DNA of 37,232 bases from Actinomycetota bacterium (GTDB taxonomy: Bacteria; Actinomycetota; Actinomycetes; Streptosporangiales; Streptosporangiaceae): assembly GCA_027314595.1 (NCBI GenBank), contig DAHVAN010000217.1, positions 1 to 37,232 on the forward strand, written 5' to 3'. Below are positions 1-7,422 of this stretch, piece by piece. A model generated the notes under the pieces. The model was not told the origin of the DNA, ran no database searches, and worked only from the letters and a program-made list of their open reading frames with translations. Positions within the stretch are counted from its first letter, which is position 1; every line of letters starts with the position of its first letter. Position numbers and translations under genes: made by a program.

Positions 1-81
1 TTCACCGGACGGCGCGACGAATTCGAGGAGACCTTCCTGGCGATCGGCGGGCTGGTCTCAGACCGCGCCGCCGAGCGGTAA
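1..81 (+). CDS. 3' end of an unidentified protein (partial)
   Basis: Frame 1 is open from the first base to a TAA at 79-81 and gives 26 residues ending in DRAAER. The codons are G/C-ending, as in the neighbouring genes, so this is probably the true C-terminus of a gene that begins outside the window. It converges on the minus-strand polyprenyl synthase gene. Nothing in 26 residues identifies a family. Confidence 0.45.
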   Translation, partial: FTGRRDEFEETFLAIGGLVSDRAAER

Positions 82-178
82 CCCACCCCAGCCAACCCGC
101 CAGGCCAGCACACCCCAACGCTAATCGCGCACCACATCGTAACCTCCTCTCCACGCGCTGCTCGAATCGGACAGCCGG

Positions 179-1201
179 TCAAGTTCTCGCGGCGAGCATG
201 CTCTCCCCTAGCGTCACGGCGATCCGGGCGAGCCGGTCGCGCGACGGGCTGCTGGGCAGCGCCTCCAGCGCCCCCGTGGCCTCAGCGACCCAGTCGCCCA
301 CGATGGCGATCGCCGCGTCGATCACCTGGGCGCTGCGCACCATGTCGGCCAGCAGCCGGAAGGAGGCCGGCGCTGGCGTGTCAGCGCTGAACGCCCTGGC
401 GATGACCGAACGGCCTGCGCCGCCGAGTTCACGGCGCGCGACGACCAGCGGGAAGGTCATCGCCCGGCAGGAGATGTCGGTCAGCACGTCCTTGCCGTGG
501 TCGGGCCGGCCAGCCAGGTACGGGCGCATGTCGTCGGCCATCTGGAAGGCGACGCCAAGGCAGCGGGCAAAGCGGCAGAGCGCGGCGGCGTGCTCTGCCG
601 TGCCGCCGCCGAGGATCGCGCCGGCCTGGCAGCTCGCCGCCAGGAGCGTGGACGTCTTCTGGGCCGCGACGGCACAGTATGTGTCGAGCCCTGCGTCCAG
701 GTCGGCCCGCAGCGCTTGCTCGGCGTGCTGCCCGCGGCACAGGTCCGCGCCCGCCGCCGCGAGCACGCCGATGGCGGCCAGGACACGCTGCGCGGGCACG
801 GCAGGACCCGTGCAGGCCGCGCAGGCCGCGAAGACCTGGAAGACCAGCTCGTCACCGGCCAGCAGGGCGACCTCGGCGCCGTACCGGACCGCGACCGACG
901 GCCGCCCGCGCCGCATCGTGCCGCCGTCCACGATGTCGTCGTGGACCAGGCTGGCCGCATGAAGATACTCCACGCTGAGTGCGGCGGCCAGGACATCGCG
1001 CGGGTTGCCGCCCACCGCCGCGCACGACTCGAGCAGCAGCGCCGGCCTGAGCAGCTTTCCGGCCGGCCAGACCGCTTGCTCGCAGATGCTGTCCAGCGGG
1101 CTGGCGCTGACCCAGCGTTCCGTGTGCGTGCGGCGCAGCTCAGCGGCCAGCCATTCATGCGGCGCGGACAGCTCCCTGAGGATGTCATCTGCGGTAGTCA
1201 T
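179..1201 (-). CDS. trans-polyprenyl diphosphate synthase (class I isoprenoid synthase)
   Basis: A 340-aa protein of the trans-isoprenyl diphosphate synthase family, which condenses IPP with allylic diphosphates to give C15-C20 or longer chains. Seen: GKLLRP near 49-54, the first Asp-rich motif DDIVD at 88-92, GDELVFQ near 117, KTSTLLAA near 182 and the region of the second Asp-rich motif, which reads ADDMRP near 222-227. A canonical second motif is DDxxD, so its last Asp is missing. The ATG at 1201 overlaps the stop of the M50 gene (ATGA), so I prefer it to longer versions. It is the last gene of the operon. It probably supplies the prenyl diphosphate for the cyclase-like protein at 7423-9498. 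An alternative is that it acts directly on the peptide, as the family member ComQ prenylates Trp of ComX. Confidence 0.85.
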   Translation of the reverse strand: MTTADDILRELSAPHEWLAAELRRTHTERWVSASPLDSICEQAVWPAGKLLRPALLLESCAAVGGNPRDVLAAALSVEYLHAASLVHDDIVDGGTMRRGRPSVAVRYGAEVALLAGDELVFQVFAACAACTGPAVPAQRVLAAIGVLAAAGADLCRGQHAEQALRADLDAGLDTYCAVAAQKTSTLLAASCQAGAILGGGTAEHAAALCRFARCLGVAFQMADDMRPYLAGRPDHGKDVLTDISCRAMTFPLVVARRELGGAGRSVIARAFSADTPAPASFRLLADMVRSAQVIDAAIAIVGDWVAEATGALEALPSSPSRDRLARIAVTLGESMLAART

Positions 1202-2409
1202 GACTGCCGTACCTCGCTTACGACGCGCCGGCACCGCGTGACGGCACGCGCTATGGCGGCCACCGCGATCCGGCCCGCGCGCACTGCCAGCACCGCGATC
1301 ATGAGGAGCACCGCTACGGAGAGCGCCGTGTTCCGCAGGTCGCCCGTCGTCGCCTCATGGCCAGACATCAGGCCATGAAGCTGGGCGGGGAGCGACAGCA
1401 GACGCCGGTAGGCGCCGGTGACGATCCACGCGGCGAACACCGTCCATATGCTCCACGCGAGGGCGATATAGACGGCCAGCACGTAGTCGGTTACCCCGCC
1501 CCCGCCGCCGCCGCGGCGGCGCAGCAGCCCGGCCAGCGCGAGGCGGCCCTGGGCGTGCATGCTCTCCACTCCCAGTGCGTCGCCAAGCAGCCAGTACCCG
1601 TCGAACCTGAAGAACGGGTTGAGATTTGCCAGGCAGCCAGCCAGCGAGAACAGGACCGCTATCCACAGCGGGCGCCAGCCGGTGGCCGCGTACCCCGCGG
1701 CCGCGGCGCCGGTCGCGACGAGCTGGAAGTAGACCCCGCCGAGGTCGACCACCACCCTGGCCCGCCTGGACAGCCGCCACGAATCCGAGACGTCGCTGTA
1801 GAACGCGGGCCAGACGAGATAGATCACGAATCCGATGCGGCGTGGCGTGGCGCCGCTGCGAGCCGCCGCGGCGGCATGCCCGAACTCGTGCGCGATCAGG
1901 GTCACGACGAACAGGAGGTACCCGTACGCCAGCGCCATGCCGGGCAGGGCGCCGCGGGCAGGGGTAACCAGGCCGACAGCCAGCCCGGACATGGCCAGCG
2001 CGATCAAGACAAGGGCCGGGACCGGGGCAAAGGCCCCGGACAGGCGCCTGGCCCCCCATCCGACCGCCCGCTCTGGTATCAGCGGTATCTTTCCCCACAT
2101 GCCGACCCTGGTGCCCGCCTTCACCGCCAGCGTGCGGTCGATCTGCTGCCGCAGCCGCAGGTACGCGTCCTCGACGTCGGCCGCGGAGAGGGCCTGGCCG
2201 TCGGCCGCCGCGAGCCGCGAGGTGATCTGGCCGAGCGAGGTGCCGTCCCTGGCGGCGCACAGCAGGTAGAGCCCGGTCGCGCTCACCCGCAGGTGCCGCC
2301 CGTCCGCCGTGCTCACCACATAGCTGCCGGGCGCGTCGCGCCCGTCGTAGGGGACAGCCCCGTCCAGGTCGAGTGTCGCGTCGGGCGGGCTCAGCCGCTG
2401 CGCTGTCAC
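1198..2409 (-). CDS. membrane M50 family zinc metallopeptidase with PqqD-like N-terminal domain
   Basis: A 403-aa membrane protein. HEFGH at 174-178 is the HExxH zinc site and NPFFRFDGYW at 264-273 is the NPxxxxDG motif of M50 site-2-type proteases. The PAFYSDVSD segment near 201-209 is typical of the 'putative peptide zinc metalloprotease' (YydH-like) group found in RiPP clusters. Residues about 25-90 look like a small winged-helix PqqD/RRE-like domain, which binds leader peptides in related systems. Hydrophobic segments flank both motifs. The GTG start at 2409 overlaps the glycosyltransferase stop (GTGA). The most likely role is cleavage of the modified precursor or its leader at the membrane. 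That substrate is inferred from the operon, not shown. Confidence 0.85.
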   Translation of the reverse strand: MTAQRLSPPDATLDLDGAVPYDGRDAPGSYVVSTADGRHLRVSATGLYLLCAARDGTSLGQITSRLAAADGQALSAADVEDAYLRLRQQIDRTLAVKAGTRVGMWGKIPLIPERAVGWGARRLSGAFAPVPALVLIALAMSGLAVGLVTPARGALPGMALAYGYLLFVVTLIAHEFGHAAAAARSGATPRRIGFVIYLVWPAFYSDVSDSWRLSRRARVVVDLGGVYFQLVATGAAAAGYAATGWRPLWIAVLFSLAGCLANLNPFFRFDGYWLLGDALGVESMHAQGRLALAGLLRRRGGGGGGVTDYVLAVYIALAWSIWTVFAAWIVTGAYRRLLSLPAQLHGLMSGHEATTGDLRNTALSVAVLLMIAVLAVRAGRIAVAAIARAVTRCRRVVSEVRQS

Positions 2410-3587
2410 CGCGGGTCCGCTGCGGTACCGGCGGCACCCGTGATCAGCCGGCGCAATTCGGCGATGACCGCCTGACGGCTGTCGATCGTCTGCAGCATGT
2501 CCCGGGCGACGCGGGCCGCCTTGGCCATGGCGTCGTCGGCCAGAACCGAGGCCACCTGGCCGGCCGCATCCGCGTCGCCGATCGCCCGGAACATGCCGAG
2601 GGCGGTCAGGGCCGCCGCGACCGCGCCTTGTTCGCCGCCGGAGTCGGCGCCAAGCAGCGGCAGTCCCGTCCGCACGGCGGCCAGTGCCGCGGTGCTTGTC
2701 GCGCTGCCGGTCACCAGCGCGCACTCGCGGACCAGCGCCGACTGGCTGTGCCCCGGCGCGATCCGCGCGGACGGGGGTATCACCGGCAGTTCCTCGTCGG
2801 ATCGGCTGGGTACCGCGAACGCGCGGCACCGGCCGCCGGCCAGGGCTTCAAGCAGCCACGGCCATAGCCGCCTGGCGCCGAAGACGCGGCCGAGATAGGC
2901 GTAGATCAGGGGGATGCCCGGCCGGGATCGCGCCCACCCGATGTCGGGCGCGATGTCACCGTCCGGCTCCCACATGCAGGCGCCGGCGAAGCCCACCCGG
3001 CCAGCCGGTTCCAGCCTGGCGGCGGCCGGCTCGAGGCCGGGCGCGGAACGCAGCAGCAGGCGGTCCCCCGCCATCGGGAAGCTGGCGAGCGTCCACGCGC
3101 GTGGCGGCAGCCCGCAGGCATCCCGTGCGGCCGCGTATAGCCGCCCCATGTCCCGGTACCGCCAGGCATGCTCGAATGGGTCGTACCCGGCCTGCCGCCG
3201 GGCGAGATCATCGTCGTCGGCCGGCCACAGATGGCAGAACTGGCCGAGTACCGCGACAGGGATGTCCCGCCGTTCGGCGGCGAGCAGTGGGCCGATGGCA
3301 AGGATGCTGGTGAGCACCAGATCCGGGCGCAGTTCGTCGCACGCGGCGCAGGCGTGTTTGAGCTGGATCGCGACCGAGGCTGGATTGCCCCAGTCGGACA
3401 CGGTGAAGCTGGGGCCGTCGGTGCCTGGCCGGGGGAACCGGGCAAGCCCGGCGGCCGCGAGGGCAGGCGCGGATTGCGGGCCGGAGACGACGAGCACCTC
3501 GTGGCCGGCCGACCTGACGGCCCGCGCCGCGCAGATCATCGGGTGCAGGAATCCCGCGCTCCCGAACGCGCACGCGACGACCTTCAC
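2406..3587 (-). CDS. GT1-like (UGT/MGT-type) glycosyltransferase
   Basis: A 393-aa GT-B fold protein. The N-terminus (KVVACAFGSAGFLHPMICAA, then RSAGHEVLVVSG) matches the acceptor-binding half of macrolide-type glycosyltransferases. The C-terminal half has TGSATSTAALAAVRTGLPLL and SGGEQGAVAA, where this family carries its nucleotide-sugar site. The usual HxGxGT and PxxxDQ motifs are degenerate, so sugar donor and activity cannot be predicted. The GTG at 3587 overlaps the CPBP gene stop (GTGA), implying translational coupling; a GTG one codon earlier is also possible. Its place in the operon suggests glycosylation of the peptide or of its terpenoid part. Confidence 0.8.
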   Translation of the reverse strand: MKVVACAFGSAGFLHPMICAARAVRSAGHEVLVVSGPQSAPALAAAGLARFPRPGTDGPSFTVSDWGNPASVAIQLKHACAACDELRPDLVLTSILAIGPLLAAERRDIPVAVLGQFCHLWPADDDDLARRQAGYDPFEHAWRYRDMGRLYAAARDACGLPPRAWTLASFPMAGDRLLLRSAPGLEPAAARLEPAGRVGFAGACMWEPDGDIAPDIGWARSRPGIPLIYAYLGRVFGARRLWPWLLEALAGGRCRAFAVPSRSDEELPVIPPSARIAPGHSQSALVRECALVTGSATSTAALAAVRTGLPLLGADSGGEQGAVAAALTALGMFRAIGDADAAGQVASVLADDAMAKAARVARDMLQTIDSRQAVIAELRRLITGAAGTAADPR

Positions 3588-4360
3588 CACATGCCCGCTT
3601 TCGCCCCGCGCAGCAGCACCGTCGCCGCCACCGCGTCGACCGCCACGACCGCCGCGACGTAGACCGCCACCGTGCCTGTGCTGACTCCCGCGTCGGCCGG
3701 CAGGATAACGGTGAGGGCGTTGAACAGGGCGTGCGCCATGACAGCCCCGCCCAGGCAGCGGTAGCGGGCGCGCAGCGCGGTGAACAGCACCGCGTCCGCG
3801 GCGACAGCGGGCAGCACGAGCAGCGCGTCGGAGTACGCGTGCAGTGCGGTGAAGGCCACCGCCGAGAGCGCCACGGCCACCCATGGCCTGGTCGTGTCGA
3901 GCAGCCGGGACAGCACGATGCCGCGGAACTGGATCTCCTCGGCAGGGGCGACGAGGAGCGCCTGCCCCGCGACGGCGGCGAGCACGGGAAGCGCCCGCCC
4001 AGGCTGCTGCACGGGAAGGATGAGCAGCCACACGGCGCACCTGAGCGCGCCCGCCGCCAGGCCGGCCACCGCCGCCGTCACCGGCAGTCGCAGCAGGGCG
4101 CGATCGCCGGCCCGGCGTGACACGAGCCACAGGCACGCGGCGAGTGCGCCCAGATACTGGGCGTCGTTCACCATGTCGGAGGACGCCTTGGCCGCCTGCG
4201 TGCCCGCCATGAGCACGCCGCCGACGCAAAGCGGGAGCAGGACGGCGACGGCGACGGCGATCCACGGCCGGCGGCCGAGGCGGCCCAGACGGCCTGCGCT
4301 GTCCTGCCGGGCTTCGCCAGGCGCCTGCGCTGTCTTGTCCCGCTGCGGAACCGAGGTCAC
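3584..4360 (-). CDS. CPBP (CAAX/Abi) family intramembrane metalloprotease
   Basis: A 258-aa, mostly hydrophobic protein with about seven or eight membrane segments. It carries the CPBP motifs APAEEIQFRG (EExxxR), FTALHAYSD and MAHALFNAL, whose Glu and His residues form the intramembrane active site in this family. It starts with GTG at 4360, 12 nt after the permease stop. In prokaryotes these proteins occur in bacteriocin and RiPP loci, for processing or self-protection. Together with the M50 enzyme it gives the operon two membrane proteases. A CAAX-like role linked to prenylation is tempting given the prenyl synthase, but the precursor lacks a CAAX box. Confidence 0.82.
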   Translation of the reverse strand: MTSVPQRDKTAQAPGEARQDSAGRLGRLGRRPWIAVAVAVLLPLCVGGVLMAGTQAAKASSDMVNDAQYLGALAACLWLVSRRAGDRALLRLPVTAAVAGLAAGALRCAVWLLILPVQQPGRALPVLAAVAGQALLVAPAEEIQFRGIVLSRLLDTTRPWVAVALSAVAFTALHAYSDALLVLPAVAADAVLFTALRARYRCLGGAVMAHALFNALTVILPADAGVSTGTVAVYVAAVVAVDAVAATVLLRGAKAGMW

Positions 4361-4372
4361 GACCGTACCCCC

Positions 4373-6688
4373 TTAGATCCGCACGACCAGGCTCGAGACC
4401 GGGGCGCTGCGTCCGGCCCTCAGCACCGGAGCCGCGATTCCCAGCGCGGGCGCGAGCGCCCCGAGCACTACCGCGATGACGACGAGAACGGGCGAGACGT
4501 CTGCGGTCAGCCCGCCGAAGGACGTCCCGATGGCCGCTATGCCCGCGCGCGCGGCCAGGACGCCGAGAACAGCGCCGACGACGACTCCCGGCACCACGAG
4601 CAGCACCGTGTAACGCAGCGCGATCTGCGCCAGGGTCCGCCGGCCGGCCCCGATCGCCTTCAGCAGGCCGTAGCTCGGCACGCATTCCTCGCTGGTGACC
4701 AGTGCGGTGCGCGCCGCCATAGCGGCTGCCAGCACGAGCAGCGCGAGAGCGAGCAGGCCGAGGCCGATCCGCAGCGTGGTCTGGAACGGCAGGCTGATGT
4801 CCGACAGTACGCTGGTCACCGCCCAGCGGTTGCCGGAAGCCTGCTCGATCCTGGCCGTCACGGCGGCCGCGCTCGTGCCGCTGGCGAGCCGGACCAGGAC
4901 CGCCTGGTCGCTCACCTGACCGGCCAGGGCTGCCGTCAGGCCAAGCGTGCCGCGCATCAGGTCGCCGGAGTTGTTCAGTTCCCGCGTGATGCCGGTGACG
5001 GTGACCGGAGTGCCGCCGGGCGTGAACCGGAGCACGGTCCCGGTACGGGCGCCCAGGATGCTCGCGGCTCCCGACCCCAGGGCGATCTCGCTGGCGGCGC
5101 GCGGCATGGTCCCGCTGATCAGGCTCGGCGTTTCCACCGTCTGCGTGGCGGGCAGCAAGACGAAGGGAATGGTCCCCGGCGTTCCGGAGAACTTCGCGTT
5201 GCCTTCGACCGCGGGGACCGCCGCGGCGACACCGGACAGCCGGGTCAGCCGCTGGCTCGCGGCGACCGCCGGAACCCCGGATGGCAGGTCCACCCGGAGG
5301 CTGTAACCGAAGCCCCATTCCGCGGGGTCGGTGGTGAGGTGCGTCGCGGTCGCGGAGACGACCCCCGCGAAGACGGCAGTAGCGGTCGCCGCGGTCACCA
5401 TGCACACGGTGACGAACGTGCGACCGCGCCGCGCGGTCGCGAACGCGAGCGATACCCGCGCCGCGGCACCGCCGCGGCGGCCTCCGCCTCGGCCGGCGGG
5501 AGTACGCCGGCCGGTCTCCGGCAGCCCTGCCAGCAAGCCGGCGGGCCTGAGCGCGGAGATGTCGCGGGTCGCCGCCCAAGTGGCCGCGGACGTGATCACC
5601 ATGGCGAACAGCCAGGTCCCCGCCATCACAGGCACCAGGCCAGGCGTGGCCGGCCTCGCACCGTACATCTGTGAAAGCTGACCCGCGAGCAGGCGCCCGG
5701 CGACCGCGCCGGCCAGCGCGCCGGCCAGCGCGCCGATCGCGGGCGCCGGCAAGGCGGCGGCCATCAGCGCCGCGCGCACCTGCCGGCTGGTACAGCCGAC
5801 AGCGCGCAGTTCACCGATCCAGCGCTGTCGCCGCAGCACCTCCACGCGGGCTGCGCCCAGGGCGAAGATGACCAGGCAGGCCAGCGCGGCGAGGCCGAAC
5901 GCCAGCACGGTCCCGGTGCTGATCCCGGTGATGAGGTAAACCGCGGTGGACGCGTTCTGGATGCCCGCCAGCCCGGCGGCATGACCGCCAGGGATCGCAG
6001 CAAGGAACGCCCGGCTCACCGGCACCAGGGAAGTGCCCGGCCGCAGCCAGACGCCGAACAGCGCGTCATGCGCCGCCGTCGTCACGCCGGTCGCACGGGC
6101 CACTGCGGCACTGACGTAGATGGCGGCCGGCACCTCGAGCGGGTAGCTGGGCCTGGAAAGGTCCCCGGCGACCGCGGTCACCGTCGCCCGCACGGCGCCG
6201 TCCGGCCCGGCTACCGTGATCGTCTGCCCGACTACCGCGCCGAGCGCCGCGGCCGCTCCCCGCTCCACGACCACGCCGAACTGGGTGGCGGCCGGCGCCC
6301 GTCCGGACAGCACGTCCAGCCAGGCGGGCAGCGAGGTCCCGGTCCGCACCAGGACAGCGGGGATGCTGCCGTGCGCGCCGCGGACGGCGCCGTCGGCCGC
6401 GGGCAGCGCCGGGCCGGCGCGTGTCACGCCGGGGACCGCCGCGAGCGCCGCCGCGGCGCGTGCGCTGTCGGCGGGCAGGGTGGTGGCGATCAGCGCGGGC
6501 GCGCCCAGGCGGGATTCCTCCTGGCTTAGGGAGGCGCCCTGCGCTTGCTGGGCGACCACGCCGGCGGTGAGCATGGCCGTGGCGGCCGCCGCGATGAGGA
6601 CGCCGAGCAGCGCCTCCGCACGCCGCCGCCGGACCATCCCCCACGCCAGCAGCAGCTGCGCCCGCGAGCGCGCGCTGTGTCCGCTCAC
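4373..6688 (-). CDS. ABC transporter permease, FtsX/MacB type
   Basis: A 771-aa permease with two FtsX-like halves. A first membrane segment lies close to the N-terminus (LLGVLIAAAATAMLTAGVV) and is followed by a large extracytoplasmic region. Three membrane helices follow, then a second large domain and a final cluster of helices ending in ASLVVRI-like sequence. This two-FtsX-domain layout is usual for actinobacterial MacB-like exporters. The GTG at 6688 overlaps the ATPase stop (GTGA); the open frame continues further upstream only as a shadow of the ATPase gene. With the ATPase it probably exports the mature peptide or gives immunity. Confidence 0.85.
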   Translation of the reverse strand: MSGHSARSRAQLLLAWGMVRRRRAEALLGVLIAAAATAMLTAGVVAQQAQGASLSQEESRLGAPALIATTLPADSARAAAALAAVPGVTRAGPALPAADGAVRGAHGSIPAVLVRTGTSLPAWLDVLSGRAPAATQFGVVVERGAAAALGAVVGQTITVAGPDGAVRATVTAVAGDLSRPSYPLEVPAAIYVSAAVARATGVTTAAHDALFGVWLRPGTSLVPVSRAFLAAIPGGHAAGLAGIQNASTAVYLITGISTGTVLAFGLAALACLVIFALGAARVEVLRRQRWIGELRAVGCTSRQVRAALMAAALPAPAIGALAGALAGAVAGRLLAGQLSQMYGARPATPGLVPVMAGTWLFAMVITSAATWAATRDISALRPAGLLAGLPETGRRTPAGRGGGRRGGAAARVSLAFATARRGRTFVTVCMVTAATATAVFAGVVSATATHLTTDPAEWGFGYSLRVDLPSGVPAVAASQRLTRLSGVAAAVPAVEGNAKFSGTPGTIPFVLLPATQTVETPSLISGTMPRAASEIALGSGAASILGARTGTVLRFTPGGTPVTVTGITRELNNSGDLMRGTLGLTAALAGQVSDQAVLVRLASGTSAAAVTARIEQASGNRWAVTSVLSDISLPFQTTLRIGLGLLALALLVLAAAMAARTALVTSEECVPSYGLLKAIGAGRRTLAQIALRYTVLLVVPGVVVGAVLGVLAARAGIAAIGTSFGGLTADVSPVLVVIAVVLGALAPALGIAAPVLRAGRSAPVSSLVVRI

Positions 6689-7398
6689 CCGAGGCGCCCG
6701 TCGATAATCGTGACCTGCCGGCCCGCTCGCGCGGCCACGTCGCGATCGTGGGACACCAGCACGAGCGTCATCCCTGACTTGTTCGCCCCGGCGAGCAGTT
6801 CCAGGACAGCGCTCCCCCCAGCGCTGTCGAGATTGCCGGTCGGCTCGTCGGCGACGATGAGCGCTGGCCTGTTCACCAGGGCGCGGGCGATCGCCACCCG
6901 CTGTCGTTCCCCCCCTGACAGTTGATGGGGGCGCCGCTCGCCGGCGCCCGCGAGACCGACGCCGGACAGCAGCTCGCCTACCCGGGCGGTCAGCTGCTTG
7001 CCGGAGACGCCGGCCAGCAGCGCCGGCAGCGCGACGTTGTTGAATACGGTCAGCTCGGGAATCAGCGCGTAGGACTGGAACACGATGCCGACCTGACGGA
7101 GCCGGAAGCTGGCCAGCTCCGCCGGGCGAGCCGTCGTCAGGTCCAGGCTGCCGACCCGCACGCTGCCGGAGTCGGGCACGTCGAGCCCGCCGATGAGATT
7201 GAGCAGCGTGGTCTTGCCGCTGCCAGAGGGGCCGGTGATGGCCACAAACTCCCCGGCCCGTATCCGCAGGTCTATGCCGTGCAGGCCCGGCGCCTCCGGT
7301 CCCGCGCCGTAGTGCCGGGTCACCGCCGCGAGCTCGATAGCGCATCCGCGAACGTCATTTCGGGGCTTGCTGTCCAGCACGACGCGCTCCGCGGTCAT
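6685..7398 (-). CDS. ABC transporter ATP-binding protein (LolD/MacB type)
   Basis: A 237-aa ATPase. Seen: Walker A GPSGSGKTTL, Q-loop VFQSYALIPELTV, signature LSGGERQRVAIARAL, Walker B LIVADEPTGNLD and the switch histidine in VLVSHD. The PTGNLDS sequence is characteristic of the LolD/MacB subfamily that partners FtsX-type permeases. I start at the ATG at 7398 because GGAG lies 7 nt upstream; an in-frame TTG at 7419 is less likely. The gene begins 24 nt after the cyclase stop and overlaps the permease start by 4 nt. Confidence 0.9.
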   Translation of the reverse strand: MTAERVVLDSKPRNDVRGCAIELAAVTRHYGAGPEAPGLHGIDLRIRAGEFVAITGPSGSGKTTLLNLIGGLDVPDSGSVRVGSLDLTTARPAELASFRLRQVGIVFQSYALIPELTVFNNVALPALLAGVSGKQLTARVGELLSGVGLAGAGERRPHQLSGGERQRVAIARALVNRPALIVADEPTGNLDSAGGSAVLELLAGANKSGMTLVLVSHDRDVAARAGRQVTIIDGRLG

Positions 7399-7422
7399 GT
7401 GATCACTCCGTCCGGTCAAGTG

